From positions 558,001 to 622,000 of the forward strand of contig NZ_JAMZEA010000002.1 of the NCBI RefSeq assembly GCF_024172125.1: a stretch of DNA of 64,000 bases, in the 5' to 3' direction. The position numbers and the translations under genes were made by a program. Positions 8,432 through 17,556 of the stretch are shown here, piece after piece. The stretch's first letter is position 1, and every line of letters begins with the position of its first letter. The notes under the pieces are model-generated. The model saw nothing but the letters and a program-made list of their open reading frames with translations. It had not been told where the DNA came from and did not search any database. The DNA comes from Actinomadura rupiterrae (GTDB lineage: Bacteria; Actinomycetota; Actinomycetes; Streptosporangiales; Streptosporangiaceae).

Positions 8432-9613
8432 GTGGCCATCGCCCAAGCGCCGACGCGGGCCGAGCTGGTCCGCGCCGCGGCGTCCCTGAAGCCGCAGCTC
8501 ACCCAGCACGCGGCCTGGCACGAGCAGAACCGCCGCCTGCACGAGGACACCGTCCGGGCCCTGTCCGAGGCCGGGATGTTCCGGCTCCGGCTGCCGGCCC
8601 GGCACGGCGGCCTGGAGGCCGACGCCCGCACCGTGGTCGAGGTCGTCGCCGAGATCGCCCGCGCGGACGGCTCGGCCGCGTGGGTCGCGGCGGTCAACGC
8701 CATCACCACCTGGATGGCCGGGCTGCTGCCCGACGAGGTCCAGGACGAGGTGTTCGCCGACCCCGACGCGCGGCTGTGCGGGACGCTCAGCCCGACCGGC
8801 ATGTGCGAGCCCGCCGACGGCGGCCTGCTGCTGAACGGCCGCTGGGGCTTCATCAGCGGCGCGCACCACGCGACCTGGCAGGTGATCGTGGCGATGGCCC
8901 CGGCGCCGGACGGGTCGCTCTGGCCGATCATGACCGTCGTGCCGATGTCCGAGCTGTCGATCGTGGACGACTGGGACACCACGGGCCTGCGCGGCACCGG
9001 CAGCGTCAGCACGGTCGCCGAGAACGTGCTGGTCCCGCAGGAGCGGGTGCTGCCGCTGCCGCTGGTGCTCACCGAGCGGTACGCGTCCAAGAGCAACGCG
9101 TCCTCGCCGGTCTTCCGCGCGCCGCTGCTGCCGACCGCGTCCGCGCTGTCGGTCGGCGCGGCGGTCGGGCTGGCCGCCGCCGCGCGGGACGCGTTCTTCG
9201 AGCGGCTGCCCGGCCGCAAGATCACCTACACCGGCTACGAGCGGCAGCAGGAGGCGCCGGTGACCCACCTGCGGGTCGCCGAGGCCGTGATGATGATCGA
9301 CGAGGCCGCGTTCCACGCCCACCGGCTCGCCGACATGGTCGACGCCAAGGGCGCGGACGGCTCGCCGTGGAGCATGGAGGAGCGGGCCCGCGCCCGCGCC
9401 GACATGGGCCGCGCCTGCCGGCTCGCCGAGGAGGCCGCCGGAGTGCTGAACGCGGCGAGCGGCGGGTCGTCCATCTACAACGACGTGCCGATCCAGCGCA
9501 TCGCGCGCGACCTGCACGCGATCAACATGCACGCGCTGATGCACCCCGACACCAATGACGAGCTGTACGGGCGCGTCCTGTGCGGCATGGAGCCCGACAC
9601 CCTCTACATCTGA
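8432..9613 (+). CDS. Group-D flavin-dependent hydroxylase (acyl-CoA dehydrogenase fold)
   Basis: A 393-residue protein of the acyl-CoA dehydrogenase fold that resembles two-component hydroxylases (HsaA, DszC, ActVA-ORF5-like) more than true dehydrogenases. Features are an N-terminal helical domain with LPARHGGLEAD, a middle beta domain with NGRWGFISG, and GLRGTGS followed by VPQERVLPL. Such enzymes use reduced flavin from a separate reductase; none is encoded in the window nearby. The GTG start has AAGGAGGACAGG upstream. It probably hydroxylates an aromatic or polyketide intermediate; this is inference from the family and setting. Confidence 0.8.
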   Translation: MAIAQAPTRAELVRAAASLKPQLTQHAAWHEQNRRLHEDTVRALSEAGMFRLRLPARHGGLEADARTVVEVVAEIARADGSAAWVAAVNAITTWMAGLLPDEVQDEVFADPDARLCGTLSPTGMCEPADGGLLLNGRWGFISGAHHATWQVIVAMAPAPDGSLWPIMTVVPMSELSIVDDWDTTGLRGTGSVSTVAENVLVPQERVLPLPLVLTERYASKSNASSPVFRAPLLPTASALSVGAAVGLAAAARDAFFERLPGRKITYTGYERQQEAPVTHLRVAEAVMMIDEAAFHAHRLADMVDAKGADGSPWSMEERARARADMGRACRLAEEAAGVLNAASGGSSIYNDVPIQRIARDLHAINMHALMHPDTNDELYGRVLCGMEPDTLYI

Positions 9614-9690
9614 CCCGACCGGAAGACCGGTCCTCCGGAATCCGACCCGTCCGGAAGACCGGCCTCCGGGAATCCGACCCCTCCGGAAAA
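9612..9690. repeat. 32-bp tandem repeat behind the hydroxylase gene
   Basis: Three copies, the last partial, begin gacccgaccggaag, gacccgtccggaag and gacccctccggaaa at 32-bp spacing. Each of the first two holds a small ccggaagaccgg-type dyad. It lies between the stop codon and the terminator hairpin. Confidence 0.75.
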
Positions 9691-9728
9691 GTGACGGCCG
9701 CCGGGAGCAGCTGCCCGGCGGCCGTCAC
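9691..9728. terminator. Bidirectional hairpin terminator
   Basis: Perfect 15-bp arms (gtgacggccgccggg and its complement) with an 8-nt loop lie between two convergent genes. Confidence 0.85.
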
Positions 9729-9754
9729 GCGTTCCAGGAGTTAAGGAGCGCAGG

Positions 9755-10810
9755 TCAAGGAGCGCAGGGGGCGAGGTCGCCGGTCGGCGGGGTCGCGGGC
9801 GGCGGGCCGAAGAACAGGTCCGCGCACGCCTTCAGGTAGCTGGAGTTCTCCTCCGGGATCCAGTGCCCGGAGTCGGGCGCGACGGCCTGCCGGACGTCGG
9901 TCGCGACCGCCTGGAAGGACTGCGCGACACCCGGTCCGAAGACGTACTGGGCGCCCATGGCCAGAACCGGCATCGTGAGCTTGCGGTCGGCGTTGGCCTT
10001 GTTGTCGGCGGCGTTCGCCGGGAACGCCCGGTAGTACTCGAACCCGGCGCTGCGGTGGGTGGGGTCGGAGTAGGCGGCGAAGAACCGCGCCTGGTCGATC
10101 GCGTCCGGGTGCCGGGCCGAGCTGAACAGCCAGCCCAGGTACGTCTTCACGTGCGCGTAGTCGTTGATGATGTTCTCGGGGACCGGCTTCGGGCTCTGGT
10201 TGAACAGGAAGTGCCAGCTCAGGCTGTAGGCGTTCTCCAGGCCGAAGCCGTTGAGCATCGTCTCCAGCGCGGCCAGCCGGGTCACGTCGGACGGGTAGTC
10301 GCGCGCGTAGTCGTAGCCGACCAGCGCGCCGAGGTCGTGCGTGAGCAGCCCGACCTTGCCGAGGCCGAGCGTGGTCACCGCCTGGTGGATCCGCGCGGCG
10401 GCGTGCGCCATGTCGAACCCGCCGGACGGCACGCTCGACGAGCCCAGCCCGGGCAGGTCGAACGCCACGACCGTGTGGCTCTTGGCGAGCTCGGGCATGA
10501 CGTCCCGCCACTCCCACCAGGTCTCCGGCCAGCCGTGCAGCAGCACCAGGACCGGTCCCGTGCCGCCCTTGACGTAGTGCAGGGTGCCGCCGTCCACCGG
10601 CACCGTCCCGTGCTGGAACATCGAGAGGTCTGCCGCCGCGGTCGCCGGCCGCGCGCCGACCTGCGCGCCCGCCGCGGTGCCGAACAGCACCACGGCCGCG
10701 GCCGCCGCCGCTCCCACCCCGCTCCGCCACCAGGTGCGGTGCCGGGCCCGTCCGGACCTGCCCGCCTTCGCGTGCGCCCTGCCGCTCACATGCGAACCGC
10801 TCACGTGCAT
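9755..10810 (-). CDS. Exported alpha/beta hydrolase (epoxide hydrolase/dehalogenase type)
   Basis: A 351-residue protein. An Arg-rich N-terminus, a hydrophobic stretch and AxA sites around residues 45-60 indicate export. The mature part has HGWPETWWEW (oxyanion hole), the nucleophile Asp in THDLGALVG and the catalytic His in SGHWIPEE. This Asp/His arrangement fits epoxide hydrolases and haloalkane dehalogenases rather than Ser esterases. The ATG was chosen for AAGGGAAG upstream and because it starts the signal peptide. An extracellular epoxide-opening enzyme beside a chromoprotein gene could act on exported product; this is speculation. Confidence 0.85.
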   Translation of the reverse strand: MHVSGSHVSGRAHAKAGRSGRARHRTWWRSGVGAAAAAAVVLFGTAAGAQVGARPATAAADLSMFQHGTVPVDGGTLHYVKGGTGPVLVLLHGWPETWWEWRDVMPELAKSHTVVAFDLPGLGSSSVPSGGFDMAHAAARIHQAVTTLGLGKVGLLTHDLGALVGYDYARDYPSDVTRLAALETMLNGFGLENAYSLSWHFLFNQSPKPVPENIINDYAHVKTYLGWLFSSARHPDAIDQARFFAAYSDPTHRSAGFEYYRAFPANAADNKANADRKLTMPVLAMGAQYVFGPGVAQSFQAVATDVRQAVAPDSGHWIPEENSSYLKACADLFFGPPPATPPTGDLAPCAP

Positions 10811-11039
10811 GCCGCTTCCCTTCGCGTCGAACCGATCGTGTCGAACCGATCGCCGTCGGGTCGCGGGGTTAGACCGGCGGGGCCCGCGAGAATCATCGGC
10901 GCGCGATGGCCGGAACCGGAGCAATCTGGAAGAAGGTTCCGGCGCGGGCGCTGACCGACGATGAGGTGGCTGGTTCGGATGCGCGTGCGGGGTGCGGCGG
11001 TTCCGCGGAGTGCCGCCCGTTCCCGGGAGAGGCGGGAAG

Positions 11040-12302
11040 GTGACCGACAGCCAGGTGCTCAGGTTCCTGCTCGCGCTGGCGTTCGTCGTCGTCCTGGCCC
11101 GGCTGGCCGGACGCGTCGCGCGGCGGCTCGGCCAGCCCGAGGTCATCGGGGAGATGGCCGTCGGCATCCTGATCGGCCCGACCCTGCTGCACGGCCGCGT
11201 CGGCGACCTGCTGTTCCCCGCGGCCGTCCGGCCGTTCCTGACCGCCGTGGCCGATCTCGGCCTCGTGGTGTTCATGTTCGTCGTCGGCCTCGAACTCGAC
11301 CACCGGACGGTCCGGACCGTCGGCCGCGCCACCGCCGGCGCGGCGGCGGGCGCCACGCTGCTGCCGCTCGGCCTCGGCGCGCTGCTCGGCCTCTATCTAG
11401 CGCCGCGGCACGCCGCCGGGCACGAGACCGGGTTCGTGCTGTTCATGGCGGTGGCGATGTCGGTCACTGCGTTCCCTGTGCTGGCCCGCATCATCGGTGA
11501 CCGCGGGCTCGGCGGGACGCCGCTCGGCACGGTCGCGCTCAGCACCGCCGCCGTCTGCGACGTCGTGGCGTGGACGCTGCTCGCGGCCGTCCAGGCCGCG
11601 GTCGGCGGCGCGGCGGCCTGGCAGATCGCGCTGACCGTCCCGTACGCCGCGGTGATGCTCCTGGTCGTCCGGCCGCTGCTGGAGCGGTCGCGGCTGACCG
11701 GCGCCCTCGCCGCGCGCTCGCCCGCCGCGCTCGCCGCCGTCCTGACCTGCCTGCTGCTCTCGGCGTCGGCCACGCAGGCGCTCGGCCTGCACTTCATCTT
11801 CGGCGCGTTCCTGTTCGGGCTCGTCCTGCCGCGCGGCGAGCGGGACGAGGCGCGCGGCGCGCTGCTGCACGGGCTCCAGTTCGGCACCGTCCTGCTGCTG
11901 CCCGCCTACTTCGTCCTGGTCGGGCTGAAGGTGGACCTCGCCCGCACCAGCGGGCGGGACCTGCTCGACCTCGGGCTGATCCTCGCCACCGCCGTCGCGG
12001 CCAAGTTCGGCGGCGCGTTCCTCGGCGCGCGGGCGCAGGGCCTGCCCGCGCGGATGTCCGCGCTGCTCGCGGTGCTGATGAACACGCGCGGGCTGACCGA
12101 GCTGGTCGCGCTCGGCGTCGGCCTCGGGCTGGGCGTGCTCGACCGCGGCCTGTACGGGCTGATGGTCGTGATGGCGCTGGCGACGACCGCGATGACCGGC
12201 CCCGCGCTGAAGCTGCTCGGCGTCGACCGGTACGGCCGGGAGACCCTCGCGGACGACCGGCCGGAACCGGCCGCGACGGCGGCCTCGGGGGAGCCGGGCT
12301 AG
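11040..12302 (+). CDS. CPA2-type cation:proton antiporter
   Basis: A 420-residue membrane protein with about 12 hydrophobic segments and the KefB/NapA-type N-terminal pattern RRLGQPEVIGEMAVGILIGPTLL, then VVFMFVVGLELD. Family residues in the middle (AFPVLARIIGD) and MNTRGLTELVALGVGLGLGVL near the C-terminus match CPA2 exchangers. The GTG start follows GGGAGAGGCGGGAAG. It exchanges monovalent cations for protons. Antiporters of this class also occur in antibiotic clusters, where export or self-protection has been proposed. It is 50 bp upstream of an MFS gene and likely in one operon with it. Confidence 0.88.
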   Translation: MTDSQVLRFLLALAFVVVLARLAGRVARRLGQPEVIGEMAVGILIGPTLLHGRVGDLLFPAAVRPFLTAVADLGLVVFMFVVGLELDHRTVRTVGRATAGAAAGATLLPLGLGALLGLYLAPRHAAGHETGFVLFMAVAMSVTAFPVLARIIGDRGLGGTPLGTVALSTAAVCDVVAWTLLAAVQAAVGGAAAWQIALTVPYAAVMLLVVRPLLERSRLTGALAARSPAALAAVLTCLLLSASATQALGLHFIFGAFLFGLVLPRGERDEARGALLHGLQFGTVLLLPAYFVLVGLKVDLARTSGRDLLDLGLILATAVAAKFGGAFLGARAQGLPARMSALLAVLMNTRGLTELVALGVGLGLGVLDRGLYGLMVVMALATTAMTGPALKLLGVDRYGRETLADDRPEPAATAASGEPG

Positions 12303-12352
12303 CTGCGTTACTGGGGGAGTTCGGCTGGGGCTGACTGCGGAGAGGAGCCGAC

Positions 12353-14029
12353 ATGAGCGGAGTCGATGGCGAGGACACCGGCAGGGGCGACGCCGGGAGG
12401 GGGGACACCAGCAGGCAGGACGCGGACGGCCGGTCGTTCGGGCGGCGGCGGCCGGTGCTGTTCTGGACCGGCACGGCGATGGTCACGGCCGGGGTCGTCC
12501 TGCACCTGCCGATGTACATCCAGGCCCGCGACATGAAGTACCACATGGCCGGAATGAAGATGGACGCCTCGATGGTCACCGGCATGGTGCTCATCGTGGC
12601 CGGCCTGCTCGCCGCCGGGTACGGTCTGCTGCCGCGCCGGGCCGACTACGGCCGGGCCGCCGGGCTGCGCGTCCGGGCGCTGGACGACGCCCCGCTCGGC
12701 GCGACGCACGTCGGGCTGCTGCTCGTCCTCGCGGCGGCGGTGACGATCGACGTGATGAAGCCGACGTCCCTCGCGTTCGTCGTGCCGGGCTTCGCCAAGG
12801 AGTACGGCCTCAAGACCGCGCTCAACCCGCACGGCAGCCATCCCGCCGCGCTGCTGCCGCTGTTCGGCATCACCGGGACCGTCCTCGGGTCGCTGATCTG
12901 GGGCTGGCTCGGCGACCGGATGGGACGCCGCGCCGCGATGCTGCTCGCCGGGGTGCTGTTCGTCGGGACGTCCATCTGCGGGACGATGCCCGGCTACAAG
13001 CTGAACCTGCTGATGTGCTTCATCATGGGCCTCGGCGCGGGCGGCATGCTGCCCGTCGCGTTCACGCTGCTGTCGGAGACGATCCCGGCCCGGCACCGCG
13101 GCTGGCTGATGGTGCTGATCGGCGGCGACATCGCGGGCGCGTACGTGCTGACGAGCTGGGCGTCCGAGTCGCTCACCCCGACCTACAGCTGGCGCGTCCT
13201 GTGGCTGCTCGGGCTGCCGACGGGGCTGCTGTTCATCCTGCTCACCCGCTGGATCCCCGAGTCGCCGCGGTTCCTGCTCGCGGTCGGCAAGGAGGACGAG
13301 GCGCGCCGCGTGCTGAAGCGCTACGGCGCCGAGATCGTGCCGATCGAGACGTCCGAGCTGGCCGTCGAGAAGGACGTCAAGGCCGGGTACGCGCAGCTGC
13401 TCCGCTCGCCGTTCCTCGGCCTGACGCTGGTGCTCGCGCTGGTCGGCGGCGGGATCGGGCTCGTCCTGTACGGGTTCCAGCTGTGGCTGCCGACCAACCT
13501 GCGGCACCTCGGCTACACCGGCGTCACCGCCGACCGGGTGCTGCGCGACTCGTCCCTGATCGGCTTCCCGCTGAACCTGCTGGTCGCCTACCTCTACCAC
13601 CGGTCGAGCCGCTGGACGCTGATCGGGCTGAGCGCGGTCGTCGCGGCGGCGCTGCTCGGCTTCGTGGCGATGGGCGACTCGGTCGCCGACGACAAGGCCG
13701 TGCTGCGCGTCCTGCTGGTGGTCCCGATCTGGGGTGCCAGTTCGGTCGTGGCGGTGCTGTCGGCGTACGGCGCGGAGGTGTACCCGACGCGGATCCGGTC
13801 GCGGGGCAGCGGGCTCGCGGCGGGCATGACCAAGGCGGGCGGCGTGCTGGTGATCGCGATGGTGGTGTCCGCGGTGGCGGTGCCGTCCGTCCGGACGACG
13901 GCCCTGCTCGGCGCCGTCCCGCTCGCGCTGGCCGTCGTGCTGGCGATCGCGGTGGCCATCGAGACCCGGCACCGCCGGCTGGAGGACATCACCGGCGCCG
14001 AGCTCGGCGCCGAGTCCGCACCCGTCTGA
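12353..14029 (+). CDS. MFS transporter with extra N-terminal membrane pair
   Basis: A 558-residue protein. The core has 12 predicted membrane segments and sugar-porter-like signatures: GWLGDRMGRR, PESPRFLL and EVYPTRIRSRGSG. About 120 residues precede the core: a polar Gly/Asp/Arg start, then two hydrophobic segments joined by a loop rich in Met and His (RDMKYHMAGMKMDASM). That loop looks able to bind a soft metal, which is unusual for the family. Substrate is unknown; drug or metabolite efflux fits its place after the antiporter. Confidence 0.82.
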   Translation: MSGVDGEDTGRGDAGRGDTSRQDADGRSFGRRRPVLFWTGTAMVTAGVVLHLPMYIQARDMKYHMAGMKMDASMVTGMVLIVAGLLAAGYGLLPRRADYGRAAGLRVRALDDAPLGATHVGLLLVLAAAVTIDVMKPTSLAFVVPGFAKEYGLKTALNPHGSHPAALLPLFGITGTVLGSLIWGWLGDRMGRRAAMLLAGVLFVGTSICGTMPGYKLNLLMCFIMGLGAGGMLPVAFTLLSETIPARHRGWLMVLIGGDIAGAYVLTSWASESLTPTYSWRVLWLLGLPTGLLFILLTRWIPESPRFLLAVGKEDEARRVLKRYGAEIVPIETSELAVEKDVKAGYAQLLRSPFLGLTLVLALVGGGIGLVLYGFQLWLPTNLRHLGYTGVTADRVLRDSSLIGFPLNLLVAYLYHRSSRWTLIGLSAVVAAALLGFVAMGDSVADDKAVLRVLLVVPIWGASSVVAVLSAYGAEVYPTRIRSRGSGLAAGMTKAGGVLVIAMVVSAVAVPSVRTTALLGAVPLALAVVLAIAVAIETRHRRLEDITGAELGAESAPV

Positions 14030-14140
14030 CCGGGGAAGAGAGCACGCGCGCGGTCCGCACGTTCGCATAGGGCTCTCCGGTCCGGCCCGGGTGATCCTGG
14101 AGTCCGATCCCCAGGCATTCCCAGGAGAGGACTCGGGCTC

Positions 14141-14953
14141 GTGACGGACCTGAAGACAGTCATCGCCGACCTGACCGCCGAGAGCGAGCAGATCGACCGG
14201 ATGGTCGCCGGTCTCGACGACGCCCGCTGGGGGCTGCCGACGGCGGCCCCCGGCTGGACGATCGCCGACCAGGTGGCCCACCTGTCGTTCATCTACCGGC
14301 TCGCCGGGACCGCCGCGTCCGACGCCGCCGCGTTCCAGGCGCTCGTCGAGCGCGCCAAGGGCGACTTCGACGGCGCCGTCAACGCCGCGCTGGACGACTA
14401 CCCGCGCGCCGCGCCGCGCGAGCTGTTCGCCCGCTGGAGCGCCGAGCGGACGGCCGGCATCGACGCGCTCGCCGCCGTCCCCGAGGACGGCACCGTCCCG
14501 TGGCTGGTCAACCCGCTGCCCCCGGCGATCCTCGCGTGCGCCGGGATCATGGAGACGTTCGCGCACGGCCAGGACATCGCCGACGCCCTCGGCGTCCGGC
14601 CCGAGCGCACCGACCGGCTGATCCACCTGGTCGGGTTCGCGATCCTGGTCCGCGACTTCGGCTACCAGGCGCACGGCCTGACACCGCCCGCCGAGGAGTT
14701 CCGCTACGAGATCACCTCGCCGTCCGGGCAGGCGTGGGACTTCGGCCCGGAGGACGCCGAGCAGCGCGTCAGCGGCCCGGCCGAGGACTTCTGCCTGCTG
14801 GTGACCCGGCGGCGGCACCCCGCCGACCTCGCGATCCGGGTGTCCGGGGCGGAGGCCGAGCGGTGGCTCGGCATCGCGCAAGCGTACCGGGGCCCGGCCG
14901 GGCAGGGCCGCCTCCCGGGCCAGTTCGCGCCCGTCCGGGACGGTCGCCGATGA
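14141..14953 (+). CDS. DinB/mycothiol-type protein (TIGR03084-like)
   Basis: A 270-residue protein of the DinB/maleylpyruvate-isomerase superfamily. It has GWTIADQVAHLS at the first metal-site helix and ETFAHGQDIADALG at the second. The C-terminal third (from about 190) is a separate alpha/beta region ending in AEAERWLGIAQAYRG, as in the family that I recall as TIGR03084. GTG start with AGGAGAGG upstream. Its stop overlaps the next start in ATGA, so it is coupled to the carboxyltransferase gene. The reaction is unknown; related proteins are mycothiol-dependent isomerases. Confidence 0.82.
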   Translation: MTDLKTVIADLTAESEQIDRMVAGLDDARWGLPTAAPGWTIADQVAHLSFIYRLAGTAASDAAAFQALVERAKGDFDGAVNAALDDYPRAAPRELFARWSAERTAGIDALAAVPEDGTVPWLVNPLPPAILACAGIMETFAHGQDIADALGVRPERTDRLIHLVGFAILVRDFGYQAHGLTPPAEEFRYEITSPSGQAWDFGPEDAEQRVSGPAEDFCLLVTRRRHPADLAIRVSGAEAERWLGIAQAYRGPAGQGRLPGQFAPVRDGRR

Positions 14954-16620
14954 GCGAGGTCGATTTCGTCCCGTTGCCGCTCCCGCGCCCGGGCAACGGG
15001 AGCGGGAGCGGCAACGGGAACGGGAAGGCGGGCGCGCGGCTGCGGGTGAACGGCGGGCCGGTCGCGGCCGCCGTGCCGATGGACGAGCTGCGCGAGCGCC
15101 GCGACCGGCTCCGGCGGGAGATCGTCCAGGGCCGGGCACCCGCCGTCGAGCGGCAGCACGGCCAGGGCAAGCGGACCGCGCGCGAGCGCCTGGACCTGCT
15201 CCTGGACGAGGGCTCCTTCCTCGAACTCGACCTGTTCCGCAGGCACCGGGCGCAGGGCCCGAAGCTGGACGGCGTCCGGCCCGCGACCGACGGCGTCGTC
15301 ACCGGCTCCGGCACCATCGACGGCCGCCGCGTGTTCGTCTACGCGCAGGACTTCACCGTGTTCGGCGGTTCGCTCGGCGAGGCGCACGCCGCCAAGATCC
15401 ACAAGGTGATGGACCTGGCGGTGGCGAACGGCGCGCCGCTCATCGGGCTGAACGACGGCGGCGGCGCGCGGATCCAGGAGGGCGTCATGGCGCTGGACGG
15501 CTACGGCGGCATCTTCCGCCGCAACGTCCGGGCGTCCGGGGTGATCCCGCAGATCAGCGTGGTGCTCGGCCCGTGCGCCGGGGGAGCGGCGTACTCGCCC
15601 GCGCTGACCGACGCCACGTTCATGGTCCGCGGCACCGCGCAGATGTACCTGACCGGCCCGGACGTCATCGAGGCCGTCAGCGGCGAGCGGGTCACGCACG
15701 CCGAGCTGGGCGGCGCGCACGTGCACGGCGGCCGGACCGGCGTCGCCACGTTCGTCCACGACGACGAGGAGAGCTGCCTCGCCGACGTCCGCTACCTGGT
15801 GTCGCTGCTGCCGTCCAACTACCTGGAGGCGCCGCCCGCCGGCCCGCCCTGCGGCGCGGAGGACGACCTGCGGCCCGCGCTCGCCGAGCTGGTCCCGGCC
15901 GAGCCGAACCGGCCGTACGACACGCGCGCCGTCATCGCCGAGATCGTCGACGACGGCGAGTTCATGGAGTGGCACGAGGACTGGGCGCGCAACGTCGTCT
16001 GCGCGCTCGCCCGCCTGGACGGCCACGTCGTCGGCGTCGTCGCGAACCAGCCGACCGTCCTCGCGGGGGTGCTGGACGCGGCGGCGGCGCAGAAGGCGGC
16101 CCGGTTCGTCCGGTTCTGCGATGCGTTCGGCATCCCGCTCGTGACGCTCGTGGACGTCCCGGGCTTCCTGCCCGGCACCGAGCAGGAGTACGCGGGCGTC
16201 ATCCGGCACGGCGCGAAGCTGCTGTACGCGTACTGCGAGGCGACCGTCCCGCGCGTCCAGGTCATCCTGCGGAAGGCCTACGGCGGCGCGTACATCGTCA
16301 TGGACTCGCGCTCGATCGGCGCGGACGTCTCGCTCGCCTGGCCCACCAACGAGATCGCCGTGATGGGCGCCGAGGCGGCCGTGAACGTCGTCTACCGCCG
16401 TGAGCTGGCCGCGTCCGACGACCCCGCGCCGCTCCGCGAGAAGTACGTCGCCGACTACCGCGACCGGCTCATGCACCCCTACTACGCCGCCGAGCGCGGC
16501 CTCGTGGACGACGTCATCGACCCGGCCCGCACCCGCGCCGAGGTCGCCCGCGCCCTCGCCATGCTCCGCAACAAGGCCGTCGCCCCGCACCCCCGCAAGC
16601 ACGGCAACACCCCGCTCTGA
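14950..16620 (+). CDS. Acyl-CoA carboxylase carboxyltransferase (beta) subunit
   Basis: A 556-residue carboxyltransferase of the propionyl/acetyl-CoA carboxylase type. It moves CO2 from biotin to an acyl-CoA, giving methylmalonyl- or malonyl-CoA. Hallmarks are GKRTARERLDLLLD, DFTVFGGSLGE, GLNDGGGARIQEG, GPCAGGAAYSPA, LVDVPGFLPG and RKAYGGAYIVM. Residues 14-30 are a Gly/Ser/Asn-rich linker before the conserved core. It needs a biotinylated alpha subunit that is not next to it. ATGA overlap with the preceding gene implies coupled translation. It may feed extender units to polyketide synthesis or serve general metabolism. Confidence 0.93.
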   Translation: MSEVDFVPLPLPRPGNGSGSGNGNGKAGARLRVNGGPVAAAVPMDELRERRDRLRREIVQGRAPAVERQHGQGKRTARERLDLLLDEGSFLELDLFRRHRAQGPKLDGVRPATDGVVTGSGTIDGRRVFVYAQDFTVFGGSLGEAHAAKIHKVMDLAVANGAPLIGLNDGGGARIQEGVMALDGYGGIFRRNVRASGVIPQISVVLGPCAGGAAYSPALTDATFMVRGTAQMYLTGPDVIEAVSGERVTHAELGGAHVHGGRTGVATFVHDDEESCLADVRYLVSLLPSNYLEAPPAGPPCGAEDDLRPALAELVPAEPNRPYDTRAVIAEIVDDGEFMEWHEDWARNVVCALARLDGHVVGVVANQPTVLAGVLDAAAAQKAARFVRFCDAFGIPLVTLVDVPGFLPGTEQEYAGVIRHGAKLLYAYCEATVPRVQVILRKAYGGAYIVMDSRSIGADVSLAWPTNEIAVMGAEAAVNVVYRRELAASDDPAPLREKYVADYRDRLMHPYYAAERGLVDDVIDPARTRAEVARALAMLRNKAVAPHPRKHGNTPL

Positions 16621-16665
16621 CCGCCCTGCCCCCGCCGGCCGCCGCCCCGGCCGGGGCCGGGCGCG

Positions 16666-16756
16666 CCGGTCGGGGTCAGGCGCGCGGGCGGGGGTGGACG
16701 ACCGGCTGGGGTCAGATGAACCGGTCGGGGTCAGGTGAACCGGGCGGTCAGGTGAA
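16666..16756. repeat. Short tandem repeats running into the TetR 3' end
   Basis: Four related units (ccggtcggggtcagg, ccggctggggtcagatgaa, ccggtcggggtcaggtgaa, ccgggcggtcaggtgaa) are spaced by about 17-19 bp in the last three. The final unit holds the stop codon of the TetR gene, so its terminal codons appear duplicated downstream. A ccccggccgggg palindrome at 16645-16656 precedes the array. Confidence 0.7.
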
Positions 16757-17401
16757 CCGGGCCATGAACCGTTCCCGCGACACCTGGACGGAGCCCTGGG
16801 CCGCCGCGGCGTCGTCGCCGGCGCTGACCATCAGCGCCGTGAGCTGCGTCTCGAAGCAGCGGTCGGTGTCGTACGGGTCGACCAGGTAGCCGCCGAGCTC
16901 CAGGCTGACCAGCCCGTGCACGGTGATCCACATGTGGTGCGCGACCATCTCCGGGTCGTCCCAGCCGAGCCGTCCGGACGAGATGCAGCGCTTGGCGCAG
17001 TGCACCACGTGGACGAGCGTGTAGCGGCCGTACTGCCGGTCGACGTCCGACAGGGAGAACACCGGCAGCGAGGACGCGCCGAACATCACCCCGTACAGGT
17101 GCGGGTTCGCGCGCGCGTTGTGCCGGTAGGCGCGTCCGAAAAGGGCCATGTCGGCGACCGGGTCGGCCGACTCGCCGACGCGCGCGAAGTGCTGCTCCAG
17201 CCGGGCGAACCCCTCGTGCACGATCTCCCGGACGAGCCCGCTCATCCCGCCGAAGTGGGTGTAGACCAGCATCGTCGAGCAGCCCGCCTCGCGCGCGACC
17301 CGCCGCGCGGTCAGCCCGCGCGGGCCGTCCTCGTGCAGCACCCGGGCGGCGATCTCCACCAGCGCCGGACGCATGCCGGGATCCGATCGGCGTGGACTCA
17401 C
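16748..17401 (-). CDS. TetR/AcrR-family regulator
   Basis: A 217-residue repressor-type protein. The N-terminal helix-turn-helix reads ALVEIAARVLHEDG, LTARRVAREAGCSTMLVYTHFGG (about 10-55). The C-terminal ligand domain contains RANPHLYGVMFG and HHMWITVHGLVSLELGGY, as in the WHG-type TetR subgroup. GTG start with GGGGAGG five bases upstream. It is divergent from the maleylpyruvate-isomerase-like gene; I could not see a clear palindromic operator in the 155 bp between them. The ligand is unknown. Confidence 0.88.
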   Translation of the reverse strand: MSPRRSDPGMRPALVEIAARVLHEDGPRGLTARRVAREAGCSTMLVYTHFGGMSGLVREIVHEGFARLEQHFARVGESADPVADMALFGRAYRHNARANPHLYGVMFGASSLPVFSLSDVDRQYGRYTLVHVVHCAKRCISSGRLGWDDPEMVAHHMWITVHGLVSLELGGYLVDPYDTDRCFETQLTALMVSAGDDAAAAQGSVQVSRERFMARFT

Positions 17402-17556
17402 CCGCACCTCCCCGCCGCGTGCGCGCCCCGCCCGGTGGAGCCGACCGCGTCCCGCACCCACGATGTCGATCACCTGCGCCCGAGGCTATCCAACGGCCCC
17501 GAAGTCCCTCCCCTTCGAGCTTGCTTTCCGTCGCCGAACCGTGGTCATCTCGGCTC

